Below, piece by piece: positions 12,901 to 27,900 of a stretch of DNA of 64,000 bases. The DNA comes from Owenia fusiformis (lineage: Eukaryota; Annelida; Polychaeta; Sabellida; Oweniidae): positions 10,567,278 to 10,631,277 of the forward strand of contig CAIIXF020000008.1 of assembly GCA_903813345.2 (NCBI GenBank). Direction: 5' to 3'. The first letter of the stretch is position 1. Each line of letters opens with the position of its first letter. The position numbers and the translations under genes were made by a program. The notes under the pieces are model-generated. The model did no database searches. It saw only the letters and a program-made list of their open reading frames with translations, and was not told the origin of the DNA.

Positions 12901-15900
12901 ATAATGATCATTTAAAAATCTAGTGCTTATTTCCAGTGAGCTGCCATCTTTTAAGATTTCTTGCAGGAAGTGATGTCATCAACTCTCAACTTCTATAACC
13001 TTGCCCATAACAGTATAGGAAAGTAGGACAAAATCACTTCTAGACAAATGATCATTACTTTCTGTGCAAAAATATTTTCAGGGCTTGTCAACTTAGAATA
13101 AAAGAAGAGATTTTCAGAAGGATTAAATAAGATACAAAGTTGAAGGAGAATATTTAGCTGGTTTAGTAATTTTTAATAGCTCCTCACCTAATGCTATATG
13201 CAAAGTTGAGAGTCGATGACATCACTTCCTGTGTGAAATTTTAAAAGATGGTAGCTTACTGGAATTGAGCATCACATTTCTAAGTGATCAAATTTGACCA
13301 TATCAAAACATTTTTGCGTGTTTTGCTAAACATGGCAAGCATATATATGGTTATAGCTACCATATGAGGAGAGAGATGGTTTGGCAAGGAATATTCCTCT
13401 AAGTTCCAAAACACATATTTCATAAGATTTACATGGATTTGCTATATAAATTTATGAAAATATGAATATGTTTTCTTCAAGTTGTGTCATGGGGTTTAGC
13501 AAGCCATGGCTGAAAAGTATCCATGGGCAAGAGAACTAAAGAAATAAACCATTGAACCATCCTATACAAGTATTTGTTATTTGTAATAACAAGCTACGTG
13601 CTTATTCAGGTCTAATGAAGTGTTGTATGGTTGTCAAGGTGACAATTCATGATGCCAACTGATACAAAAAAAGAACTTACAACTTGACCCTTGCAAATGT
13701 TTCCTTGAAAATATATTTCATATCTTTTAAGTGTTAGTCCAGGACTTAAATCCTTTAATAATTATGACTTTTGGGGAAGATTTTGTGTTATGATTTGATG
13801 ACACGTTCTAGCTCTTGTCAAGATGGATAACCATCTATACCAATATATTGTCCAACCAAGTAATTACAAAGCACCATGGTCTAAGGATATTTCACTTCGT
13901 ACCCATAGCAGCAAAGCCTGCTCTTGAGGAATGTCACAAAGTGATTTTAAATGCTATCAAAAACTACTTTGAATACCATTAATAATTACGTCTTGATGGC
14001 TTTCAAGATAATTAATGACTACATTATAAGTAATCTCTGATGGCACTCAAATGAATTTTTGATTGAGCTAAAGGTGATTCTTGTCATGGCGTGCAAAGTT
14101 TTACAATTCATTGATCTCGATGGCTACAAAGTAAAATATTCTCCTTGTAAAACTTAATATTGGCAATATCTCAAGGACGGAATTTACTATATTTGCACAT
14201 ATGGAAATCTTGATATTCCAAGTTCTTTTTAAAGGTCTTTTGTAAAAATGTAAGAAATTTTGGAAACACCTACACTACTTCAATCGATGCATAACATTCT
14301 AAAGTATCGTTTTTCTAACCATATATGGCTATCAGGAGTGGAAGAGGAAATATATTGAGGAAAATCTGATTGGAGTTGATAATTTTCAAGATGGTTTTTC
14401 AGGAAGTTGAGTAATGCGCTTGCGCCTCCATGCCATGAGATTTCCACTTCCGGTAAGTCGCATGCGCATTTGCGAGACTTCCTAGAAAACATGGAAAATA
14501 ACAAGTACCAAATACATTTTCGTCAATTAAACTGTCTCCCGACTCCGGATCGCGTGATATGGTTAGGAAAATGATACTTTAGAATGTTATGCATCGATTG
14601 AAGAAGCGTAAATGTTTCCAAAATTTCTTACATTTTTACAAAAGACTTTTAGAAAGGACTGGGAATATCAAGATTCTCATAGCCATCAATCTAAATGATG
14701 GCTATGTGCAAATATAGTAAGACAGAATCAAGATAATACATATCCACCTTTTGTATATGCAGTTCAATGATAATGAATTCTACCAGGTTCAGCAACGACC
14801 GATGCGGTACATCGTATCTCCATTTATATGTCAAATTTAAACCTACAACATCTTAAAATTTTTGGAAGCTCCTCGTTGGAAGAATACGCATTAACGGAGT
14901 TAATCACTAAAAGCGCACTGGGCGTTTATTTTGCACAAGGCATTTATTTGAAACAACTCAAAATAAATGCCCATGGGGCTTTATTAAGAGGGAAAACCAT
15001 TTTCCAAGAGAATGGGTGTTTATTAAGCTTAGAGGGTAAAGGTAGTCAATAAAAGCACTTTAAACATATTTCAATGAAGTTGTTGAATGTCCTCCACCTC
15101 GTACACACCCTTCATGTCGTACACTTTTCAACTAAAATTAATTTCTCTGAATTCTTTCATTTATTTCGGAAACTGGAGTGTCTGGTGTAGTTATTACATA
15201 ATATAATGGAAGATGTTTGAAATATGATGGATTTTGTGAAAAATGATTTCTAGATCACATTCAGAAAAAATACTGAGACGTAGCGTTACTAGACAAAAAC
15301 GTTATGTGACAATAATACAAATGTGCAATCACCGTTACGTGACATAATGAAAACATGCATTAAATATAATCTATATACAAATGTAGTGCAAATGATTAAA
15401 ACTGCAAGAATACCAAGTAAAATGCTTTGGAAAAGAACTGTAACGCAAACACTCAAAGAGTTCCATCTGAACGAATGGCACATTAAACTATTAACATATA
15501 GAAAACTCAGCCTATACTCAAATATAGTGATCGAGGTGAAACCAATATCATGGTGGATCATGGCCCGAAAATATCCCAGACTTGTCAAATACTCTCGGCT
15601 GATGGTTATGTTAATGACAGGTGAAGGAAATCTTCAAGTGAATATAGGTCGCTGGAAAAATACCCCAACCAATGAACGACTATGCAAAATGTGCAGATGT
15701 GAAATTGAAACGTTATCTCACATGCTGCTTGAATGTGAGCCTTTAAATGTGGAACGAACCCCTCTTCTGGATATGATGAGAGAATATGGTCTGACTGACA
15801 CTACATGCACAAATCAGCAGAAGTTGAACTTTATTTTTGACGAGGGACAGATTTTAGACTGCGAGGGTCTTATAAGGATAGCACAAAGTGTTTATAAAAT

Positions 15901-18900
15901 GTATAATATGCGACCGAAAGAGGATACGTTAATGTAACAAAAAAATGTATGATCTTAACCCAATGCGGTGAATACCTAGCATGTTATTGTTACTTACACT
16001 GTATATTAGAATGCAACTTTCTGACATCTTATAACTGTATAGATAAAAATTGTAAATTACAAAACTACATAAAATATTGTATAAATGTTGTCGTACTAAA
16101 TTATACTCTCATACTATGTACTCATCAAAACTGATGGATAAAATAAACATAATAATAACTAGATTTGTAAATTGAACAAAGTTCAATTTAAGACTCCAGA
16201 TTGATTTACTTGAGTAAAGAGCTGAGTAAGTAACTGAGTAGCAAGCTGAGTACGTAGATGATTAAGTAATTGAGTAAGTAGCTGAGTAGGTAGCTGAGTA
16301 AGCAGCTGAGTAGGTAGCTGAGTAAGTAGCTGAGTAGGTAGCTGAGTAAGTAGCCGAGGTAGGTAGGTAAGTAGGAATTTTTGAAAGTATATTTGATGGA
16401 TCTGCATTGTGGATACTGGCAAATGTGAATCTAAAATGGCGTAGAATTTAAACCGGGAGTCGGTGATTTGCAGATTTAAATTCCTGAGAAAATTCTACCC
16501 TTAATTCATAACTCATAAGTTAAATTTGGAGATTTTTTTATTTTTACCTACTTTTCGGACACCATATCTCAAAAGTGGGTCAAAATACTTTCTGATGGCA
16601 AAGGCTAACACTATTAGCATACTCTTTGCTACCTTTATACGAAATTTTAAAGCAAATCATTTAAACATAGTGTCAGAATCACAAAAATAAGGAAAAACTA
16701 TGGATTTGACCTAGATTTTGACCTAGGGATTTTGGTGTCCAAATTTTGAAGCTAAGTAGCCTTCGAGGTCCCCGTTTTAATAGGCTTTCAATATATTAAG
16801 CTGTACTCAGTCTATATCTCGTATTTTACACTTCAAAAAATCTTTTTTCCCATTGACATAACATGGGGAAGCAAATTTAGCGATTTTTGAGCTTTCAAAA
16901 CGCCATAACTTCCGAACAGGAAGTCTAATCGAAATTTGGTTTGCAGATTCGGATTCCTGATAAAATTCTACCCCTGATTCATAACTCATACGTTAAATTT
17001 GAAGAACTTTTTATTTTGACCTACTTTTGGGACACCATATCTCAAAAGCGGGTCAAAATACTTTCTGACGGCAAAAGGCTAACACTATTAGCACACTCTT
17101 GGCTACATGTATACAAAATTTCGAAGAATATAATCAGAGTGTAGTGTCAGAATCGCAAAAATAAGGAAAAACTATGAATTTGACCTAGATTTTGACCTAG
17201 GTCCTGGACTGGATTTGGACCTAGACTTGACTTGGACCTGGACAAATACTGGACTTGGACCTGGACTGGACCTTGACTTGGACCTGGAAATGGACTTGAC
17301 TGGTATTTTTTCAATTTTGTTTTCACTTTTCTTGACATTCTATAAGGTTATCATCAGATCGATTTTTCTCGAAATTTCAAAACGCCATAACTTCCAAACC
17401 AGAAGTCGGATCGAAATTTGGTTTGCAGATTCGGATTCCTGAGATCATTCTACACTTATTCCATTACTCACATGTTGAATTTGGAGAACTTTTTGTTTTG
17501 ACCAAATTTCCGGACGCCATATCTCAAAATCGGTACGAGTAATCAAAAATCTGTTGGCACACATATGAAAGAGCTGTTTCTAAGCTACATGATGAAAAAA
17601 AGACAAAGTTGTTCCCATAAATAATGACAAAGATAATTGATAGAATGTTGAAAATGCAAGATTTGACCTAGTTCTTGACCTTTGACCTAGATAAAAATTT
17701 GACCTAATTTCCCATCATCCCAGATACATTCCCTAGTTGATCATATAAGCAGCTTAAAGTAAGCTCTTCTAGTTGGTGAGAAATCTGGGAAGGAGGAATA
17801 ATAACTAGACATGTAAATTGAACAAGTTCAATTTAAGACTCCAGATTTAAAACTTTTTTTAAGCTGAGTCATCCAAAATACTGTAAGCTGAGCCATTCAG
17901 AATAAGCTGAGTCATCTAGAATACAGACATTTAGACAACTCTTAAGTAGGTTATCTTCGTCTCCATTGGCTTAACATGGGGATATCATAATATCGACTTT
18001 TCGAGACTTCAAACAACTATAACTATCTAACCAGAATTTGGGTCGAAATTTGGTTTGCAGATTCGAATTTCTGAGTAAATTCTACGTTTGTGTCATAACT
18101 CATACATTAAATTTTGAGAACTTTTTGTGTTGACCTACTTTCCGGACGCCATTCCTCAAAATCGGTAAGAGTAATCAAAAAAGACAGTTACAATAATGAA
18201 AGGACTGTCTTTAAGCTACATGATGAAAGAAAGATAAAGGAATAACGACGAATAGTGACAAAGATAATTGACATAACATGGGATATCAAAATACCAATTT
18301 TTTAATTTTTCAAAACGCCATTACTTCCAAACCGAGTGTCGGATTGAAATTTGATTTGAAGATTCGGATTCCTGAGAAAATTCTACCTTTCATTCATAGC
18401 TCATATGTTAAATTTGGGGAACTTTTTATTTTGACCTACTTTTCGGACACCATATCTCAAAAGTGGGTCAAAATACTTTCTGACGGCAAAAGGCTAACAC
18501 TATTAGCACACTCTTTGCTACCTCTATACAAAATTATGAAGTAAATTATTAAAGTGTAGTGTCAGAATCGTAAAAATAAGGAAAAACTATGAATTTGACC
18601 TAGATTTTGACCTAGGCATTTTGGTGTTCAAATTTTGAAGCTATGTAGCTTTTGAGGTCCCCTTCTTTTATAAGCATTCATTATGTTAAGCTGTACTCAG
18701 TCTATATCTTGTATTTTACACTTCGAAAAAGTCTTTTTTCCCATTGACTTAACATAGGCACCAAATTTAGCGATTTTTGAGCTTTCAAAACGCCATAACT
18801 TCCGAACCGAAAGTCGGATTGAAATTTGGTTTGCAGATTCAGATTTCTGGGAAAATTCTACCCTTAATTCATAGCTCATATGTTAAATTTGGGGAACTTT

Positions 18901-21900
18901 TTATTTTGACCTACTTTTTGGACACCATATCTCAAAAGTGGGTCAAAATACTTTCTGACGGCAAAAGGCTAACACTATTAGCACACTCTTTGCTACCTCT
19001 ATACAAAATAATGAAGTAAATTATTAAAGTGTAGTGTCAGAATCTTAAAAATAAGGAAAAACTATGAATTTGACCTAGATTTTGACCTAGGCATTTTGGT
19101 GTTCAAATTTTGAAGATATGTAGCTTTTGAGGTCCCTTTCTTTTATAAGCATTCATTATGTTAAGCTGTACTCAGTCTATATCTTGTATTTTACACTTCG
19201 AAAAAGTCTTTTTTCCCATTGACTTAACATAGGCACCAAATTTAGCGATTTTTGAGCTTTCAAAACGCCATAACTTCCGAACGGGAAGTCCGATCCAAAT
19301 TTGGTTTGCAGATTCGGATTCCTGAGATCATTTTACACTTATTTCATAACTCACATGTTGAATTTGGAGAGTTTTTGTTCTGACCTACTTTTTGGACGCA
19401 ATATCTCAAAATTGGTAAGAGTAATCAAAAAACGATTTGCCTTACGGAATTAGCGTTTTTTCCAAGGAACATGATGAAAAAAACCCGGAACAAAAATATT
19501 GAAAGACGACTGAGAAAAGTGGTGAATTAGTGAAAATCCCAGATTTGACCTAGTTCTTGACCTATGACCTAGATAGAAATTTGACCTAATTTCCCAGAAA
19601 GCCAGATACATTCCCTAGTCAACCATGTAGGTTGGATTAAGTAAGATGTTGGAGTTGGAGAGTTGTTGTAGTTGGAGAGAAAATCTGTTAGGAGGAAGAA
19701 AGAAAGAAAGAAGGAAAGAATAACTAGACATGTAAATTGAACAAGTTCAATTTAAGACTCCAGATATCAAACTTTTCTCAAGCTGAGTCATCCAATTACT
19801 TGTAAGCTGAGTCATTCAGAATAAGCTGAGTCAGCCAGAATATAGACATTTAGACAACTCTTAAGAATGTTATCTTCGACTCCATTGGCTTAACATGGGG
19901 ATTTCATCATATCGACTTTTCAAGACTTCAAACCGCTGTAACTATTTAACCAAAAGTTTCATCAAAATTTGGTTTAAAGATTCGGATTCCTGAGAAAATT
20001 CCACCCTTAATTCATAACTTATAGGTTAAATTTGGAGAACTTTTTATTTTGACCTACATTTCGGACACCATATCTCAAAAGTGGGTCAAAATACTTTTTG
20101 ACGGCAATGGCTACCACTACGAGCATACTCTTCGCTACCTGTGTACAAAATTTTGAAGCAAATCATTGAAGTGTATTGTCAGAAACGCTAAAATAAGGAA
20201 AAACTATGAATTTGACCTAGATTTTGACCTGGGCATTTTGATGTCCAGATTTTAAAGCTAGATAGCCTTCGAGGTCCCCTTCTTCTATAGGCTTTCAGAA
20301 TAATAAGCTGTTCTCAGTCAATATCTGGTATTTTACACATCAAAAAAATCTTTTTTCTCATTGACATAACATGAGGCACCATATTTAGCGATTTTTGAGA
20401 TTTCAAAACGCCATAACTTTTGAACCGAGGGTCGGATTGAAATTTGGTTTGCAGATTCGGATTCCTCAGAAAATTCTACCCTTAAGTCATACCTCATACG
20501 TTAAATTTAGAGAATTTTTAATTTTGACCTACTTTCCGGACACCATATCTCAAAAGTGGGTCAAAATACTTTCTGACGGCAAAAGGCTCACACTATTAAC
20601 ACACACTTTCCTATCTGTATACAAAATTTTGAAGCAAATTATTAAAGTGTAGTGTCAGAATCGTAAAAATAAGGAAAAACTATGAATTTGACCTAGATTT
20701 TGACCTAGGCATTTTGGTGTCCAAATTTTGAAGCTATGTAGCTTTTGAGGTCCCTCTCTTATAAAGGCATTCATTATGTTAAGCTGTACTCAGTCTATAT
20801 CTTGTATTTTACACTTCGAAAAAGTCTTTTTCCCCATTGACTTAACATGGGCGCCAAATTTAGCGATTTTTGAGATTTCAAAACGCCATAACTTCCGAAC
20901 TGGTAGTCGGATCGAAATTTTGTTTGCAGATTCGGATTCCTGAGATAATTCTACACTTATTTGATGATTCACACGTTGATTTTGGAGAATTTTTTATGTT
21001 CTGACCTACTTTTCGGACGCCATATCTCAAAATTGGTAAGAGTAATTAAAAAACGATTTGCCTTTCGGAATTAGCTTTTCTCTAAGGAACATGATGAAAA
21101 AAACCCGGAGCGAAAATACCGAAGGACGACTGAGAAAACTTGTAAAATAGTGAAAACTAACGATTTGACCTAGTTTTTGACAGTTGACCTAGATAAACAT
21201 TTGACCTAATTTCCCAGAAACTAGGTCTCATTACCCAGTTGACTGTGTTAGCAGATTTAAGTAAGTCTTTCTAGTTGCTGAGAAAACTGGTTCGGAAAGA
21301 AAAATAATAATAATAACTAGACATGTAAATTGAACAAGTTCAATTTAAGACTCCAGATTTCAAACTTTTCTCAAGCTGAGTCATCCAATTACTTGTAAGC
21401 TGAGTCATTCAGAATAAGCTGAGTCAGCCAGAATATAGACATTTAGACAACTCTTAAGAATGTTATCTTCGACTCCATTGGCTTAACATGGGGATATCAT
21501 CATATCGACTTTTCAAGACTTCAAACCGCTGTAACTATTTAACCAGAAGTTTAATCAAAATTTGGTTTAAAGATTCGGATTCCTGAGAAAATTCTACCCT
21601 TAACTCATAACTTATACGTTAAATTTTGAGAACTTTTTATTTTGACCTACATTTCGGACACCATATCTCAAAAGTGGGTCAAAATACTTTCTGACGGCAA
21701 ATGCCTACCACTATTAGCATACTCTTCGCTACCTGTGTACAAAATTTCGAAGCAAATCATTAAAGTGTATTGTCAGAAACGCAAAAATAAGGAAAAACTA
21801 TGAATTTGACCTAGATTTTGACCTAGGCATTTTGATGCCAAATTTTAAAGCTAGATAGCCTTCGAGGTCCCCTTCTTCTATAGGCTTTCAGAATAATAAG

Positions 21901-24900
21901 CTGTACTCGGTCAATATCTGGTATTTTACACATCAAAAAAATCTTTTTTCTCATTGACATAACATGGGGCACCATATTTAGCGATTTTTGAGCTTTCAAA
22001 ACGCCATAACTTTTGAACCGAGGGTCGGATTGAGATTTGGTTTGCAGATTCGGATTCCTGAGAAAATTCTACCCTTAAGTCATACCTCATACGTTAAATT
22101 TAGAGAATTGTTAATTTTGACCTACTTTCCGGACACCATATCTCAAAAGTGGGTCAAAATACTTTCTGACGGCAAAAGGCTCACACTATTAACACACACT
22201 TTCCTATCTGTATACAAAATTTTGAAGCAAATTATTAAAGTGTAGTGTCAGAATCGTAAAAATAAGGAAAAACTATGAATTTGACCTAGATTTTGACCTA
22301 GGCATTTTGGTGTCCAAATTTTGAAGCTATGTAGCTTTTGAGGTCCCTCTCTTATAAAGGCATTCATTATGTTAAGCTGTACTCAGTCTATATCTTGTAT
22401 TTTACACTTCGAAAAAGTCTTTTTCCCCATTGACTTAACATGGGCGCCAAATTTAGCGATTTTTGAGATTTCAAAACGCCATAACTTCCGAACCGGTAGT
22501 CGGATCGAAATTTTGTTTGCAGATTCGGATTCCTGAGATAATTCTACACTTATTTGATGATTCACACGTTGATTTTGGAGAACTTTTTATGTTCTGACCT
22601 ACTTTTCGGACGCCATATCTCAAAATCGGTAAGAGTAATCAAAAAAAAACGATTTGCCTTTCGGAATTAGCTTTTTCTCTAAGGAACATGATGAAAAAAA
22701 CCCGGAGCGAAAATACCGAAGGACGACTGAGAAAACTTGTAAAATAGTGAAAACTAACGATTTGACCTAGTTTTTGACAGTTGACCTAGATAAACATTTG
22801 ACCTAATTTCCCAGAAACTAGGTCCCATTACCCAGTTGACTGTGTTAGCAGATTTAAGTAAGTCTTTCTAGTTGCTGAGAAAACTGGTTCGGAAAGAAAA
22901 ATAATAACTAGACATGTAAATTGAACAAGTTCAATTTAAGACTCCAGATTTAAAACTTATTTTAAGCTGAGTCATCCAAAATACTGTTAGCTGAGCCATT
23001 CAGAATAAGCTGAGTCATCTAGAATACAGACATTTAGACAACTCCTAAGTAGCTTATCTTCGTCTACATTGGCTTAACATGGGGATATCATAATATCGAC
23101 TTTTCGAGACTTCAAACAGCTATAACTATCTAACCAGAATTTAGGTCGAAATTTGGTTTGCAGATTCGAATTTCTGAGAAAATTCTACGTTTGTGTCATA
23201 ACTCATACATTAAATTTTGAAAACTTTTTATGTTGACCTACTTTCCGGACGCCATTCGTCAAAATCGGTAAGAGTAATCAAAAAAGACAGTTACAATAAT
23301 GAAAGGACTGTCTTTAAGCTACATGATGAAAAAAAGATAAAGGAATAACGACGAATAGTGACAAAGATAATTGACATAACATGGAATATCAAAATACCAA
23401 TTTTTTAATTTTTCAAAACGCCATTACTTCCAAACCGGGTGTCGGATTGAAATTTGATTTGCAGATTCGGATTCCTGAGAAAATTCTACCCTTAATTCAT
23501 AACTCATACGTTAAATTTGGAGAAACTTTCATGTTGACCTCCTTTTCGGACACTATATCTCAAAAGTGGGTCAAAATACTTTCTGACGGCAAAAGGCTAA
23601 CACTATTAGCACACTCTTTACTACCTGTATACAAAATTTTAAAGCAAATAATTAAAGTGTAGTGTCAGAATCGCAAAAATAAGTTAAAACTATAAATTTG
23701 ACCTAGATTTTGACTTAGGCATTTTGGTGACCAAATTGTGAAGCTAGCTAGCTTTTGAGGTCCCTTTCTTTCATAGGCTTTCATTATGTGAAGCTGTACT
23801 CAGTCTTTATCTCATATTTTACACTTCAAAAAAATATTTTTTCCCATTGCCATAACATGGGGCACCAAATTTAGCGATTTTTGAGCTTTCAAAACGACAT
23901 AAATTCCAAACCAAAAGTCGGATTGAAATATAGTTTGCAGATTTGGATTCCTGAGAAAACTCTACCCTTAATTCATAACTCATACGTTAAATTTGGAGAA
24001 CTTTTTAGTTTGACCTACATTTCGGACACCATGTCTCAAAAGTGGGTCAAAATACTTTCTGACGGCAAAAGGCTAACACTATTAGCACACTCTTGGCTAC
24101 ATGTATACAAAATTTCGAAGAATATAATTAATCTGTAGTGTCAGAATCGCAAAAATAAGGAAAAACTTTGAATTTGACCTAGATTTTGACCTAGGCATTT
24201 TGGTGTCCAAATTTTTATGAAAAGAAGGTCTTGTGGTCCCTTTCTTTTATGGGCTTCCATTATGTTTAGCTGTGCTTAGTCTATATCTCGTATTTTACAC
24301 TTCAAAAAAATATTTTTTCCCATTGAATTAACATGGGGCACCAAATTTAGCGATTTTCGAATTTTCAAAACGCCATAACTTCTGAACCGGAAGTCAGATC
24401 GAAATTTGGTTTTCAGATTCAGAATCCTGATAAAATTTCCTATAAGACTGATATCCTGGACATTGGATTCGGAGAAATTTTTTTTGGACCTCGTTTTCGG
24501 ACACTGATATCTCGAAATCGGTTTGAGATACCAAAAAACTAAATGGACCCTAGGTTTTCTACTTTTTTATGAGAAACACAATGAAAAAAACCAGGATCAA
24601 AAATATTGAAGGACGACCGAGATAATGGGAAAAAGTGACAAAGTACTGGATTTGACCTAGTTCTTGACCTTTGACCTAGATAAAAATTTGACCTAATTTC
24701 CCAGAAAGCCGGTTTCAGTCTTTAGTTAACCATGTAAGTTGGATTAAGTAAGCTGTTATAGTTGACGAGAAATTTGGTGAGGAGGAAGAAAAATAATAAT
24801 AACTAGACATGTAAATTGAACAAGTTCAATTTAAGACTCCAGATTTCAAACTTGTTTTAAGCTGAGTCATCCAGATACTTGTAAGCTGAGTCATTTAGAA

Positions 24901-27900
24901 TAAGCTGAGTCAGCTAGAATATAGACATTTAGACAACTCTTAAGTAGGTTATCTTCGACTCCATTGACTTAACATGGAGATATCATCATATAAACTTTTC
25001 GAGACTTCAAACCGCTATAACTATCTAACCAGAAATTGGATCGAAATTTGGTTTAAAGATTCAGATTTCTGAGAAAATTCTACCCCTAATTCATAACTCA
25101 TACGTTAAATTTGGAGAACTTTTTATTTTGACCCACTTTTTGGACACCACATCTCAAAAGTGGGTCAAAATACTTTCTGACGGCAAAAGGCTAACACTAT
25201 TAGCACACTCCTTGCTACCTGTATACAAAATTTGGAAGCAAATCATCAAAGTGTAGTGTCAGAATCGCAAAAATAAGGAAAAATGAATTTGACCTAGATT
25301 TTGACCTAGGCATTTTGTTGTCCAAATTTTGAAGCTATTTAGCTTCAAAATGAATGAAAATGAATTTGACCTAGATTTTGACCTAGGCATTTTGTTGTCC
25401 AAATTTTGAAGCTATTTAGCCTTCGAGGTCCCCTTCTTTTATAGGCTTTCAGAATGTTAAGCTGTACTCAGTCTATATCTCGTTTTTTACACTTCAAAAA
25501 ATCATTTCTTTCTCATTGACATAATATAGGGCACCAAATTTAGCGATTTTTGAGCTTTCAAACTGCCATAACTTCCGAACCGAGAGTCGGATTGAAATTT
25601 GGTTAGCAGATTCGGATTCCTGGGAAAATTCTACCCTTAGGTCATACCTCATACGTTAAATTTGGAGAACTTTTTATTTTGACCTACATTTCGGACGTCA
25701 TATCTCAAAAGTGGGTCAAAATACTTTCTGACGGCAAAAGGCTAACAATATTAGCATACTCTTTGCTACCTGTATACAAAATTTTGAAGCAAATTATTAA
25801 AGTGTAGTGTCAGAATCGTAAAAATAAGGAAAAACTAAGAATTTGACCTAGATTTTGACCTAGGCATTTTGGTGTCCAAATTTTGAAACAATGTAGCTTT
25901 TGAGGTCCCCTTCTTTTATAGGCATTCATTATGTTAAGCTGTACTCAGTCTATATCTTGTATTTTACACTTCGAAAAAGCCTTTTTTCCCATTGACTTAA
26001 CATGGGCACCAAATTTAGCGATTTTTGAGATTTCAAAACGCTATAACTTCCGAACCGGAAATCGGATCGAAATTTTGTTTGCAGATTCGAATTCCTGAGC
26101 TAATTCTACACTTATTTGATAATTTACACTTTGAATTTGGAGAACTTTTTATTTTCTGACCTACTTTTCGGACGCCATATCTCAAAATCGGTAAGAGTAA
26201 TCAAAAAACGATTTGCCTTACGGAATTAGCTTTTTTCCAAGGAACATGATGGAAAAAACCCGGAGCGAAAATACTGAAGGACGACTGAGAAAACTTGTAA
26301 AATAGTGAAAAGTGACGGTTTGACCTAGTTCTTGACCTTTGACCTAGATAAACATTTTATCTAATTTCCCAGAAACTAGGTCTCATTACCTAGTTGACTA
26401 TGTTAGCAGATTTAAGTAAGTCCTTCTAGTTGCTGAGAAAACTGGGAGAGAAAGAATAATAATAATAACTAGATTTGTGAAATTGAACAAGTTCAATTTA
26501 AGACTCCAGATTTATTTGACCTAGATAGATCAGTAAAGAGCTGAGTAAGTAACTGAGTAATTAGCTGAGTAAGTACCTTAGTAGTAGTTGAGTAAGTAGC
26601 TGAGTAAGTAACTGAGTAAAAAGCTGAGTAGGTAGCTGAGTAAGTAGCTGAGTAAGTACCTGAGTTAGTAGCTGAGTAAGTTGCTAAGGAAGTAATAACT
26701 AATTAAGTAATTGAGTAAGTAGTCAAATAAGTAGCTGAGTAGGTAGAGAGGTAAAGTAGGGTATGCAGGAATTTTTGAAAGTATATTTGATCAATCTGCA
26801 TCGTGAATACTGGCAAGTGCGAATTTCAAACTGCAAAATGGCGTAGAATCTAAACCGGGGGTCGGATTGCAATTTTAATTTCAGATCCAGATTCCTGAGG
26901 AAATTCTACCCCTAATTCATAACTCATACTTTAAAATTGGAGAACTTTTTATTTTGACCTACATTTCGGACACCATATCTCAAAAGTGGGTCAAAATACT
27001 TTCTGACGGCAAAAGGCTAACATTATGAGCACCATCTTTGCTACCTGTATACAAAATTTAGAAGCAAATCATTTAAGTGTAGTGTCAGAATCGTAAAAAT
27101 TAGGAAAAACTATCAATTTGACCTAGATTTTGACCTTGGGATTTTGTTGTCTAAATTTTGAAGCTAGGTAGCTTTTGGGTACCCTTCCTTTATAGGAATT
27201 CATTATGTTAAGCTGCACTCTGTCTATATCTCATATTTTACAATTAAAAAAAGTCTTTTTTTCCCATTGACTTAACATGGGGCACCAAATTTAGCGATTT
27301 TTGAGCTTTCAAATCGCAATTACTTCCGAACAGGAAGTCGGATCGAAATTTGGTTTGCAGATTCGGATTCCTGAGAAAATTCTACCCTTATTTCATAGCT
27401 CATATGCTAAATTTGGAGAACTTTTTTAGTTTGACCTACTTTCGGGACGCCATATCTCAAAATCGCTAAGAGTTATCAAAAAACAGATGGCACACTCTCG
27501 ATTTGTTTTTTTCTAAGCTACATGGTGAAAAAAAGATGAAGGAGTTACCACAAGTAACAAGAAAGATAATTGACAGAATGTTGATTTTACCTAAATTTGA
27601 CCTAGTTCTTGACCTTTGACCTAGATAAAAATTTGACCTAATTTCCCAGAAACTAGGTTGATGGGCTATGTTAGCTATGTAAGTAGGTTAAAGTAAGTTC
27701 TTCTAGTTGCTGAGAAAAAGTGTTCGGAAAGAAAGAAAGAAAGAATGAATAATAACTAGATTGGTAAATTGAACAGAGTTCAATTTAAGACTCCAGATTG
27801 ATTTACTTGAGTAAAGACCTGAGTAGGAAGCTGAGTACGTAGATGAGTAGGTAGCTGAGTAAGTAGCTGAGCATGTAGCTGAGTAAGTAGCTGAGTAGGT

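Noticed and set aside
15289-15588. 99-codon minus-strand frame opposite the LINE
   Set aside because: It is a shadow of the LINE frame without any motif.
16195-16422. [15 protein letters not shown] repeat peptide on the minus strand
   Set aside because: It is a translation of the gctgagtaagta minisatellite; the same tract is out of frame elsewhere.
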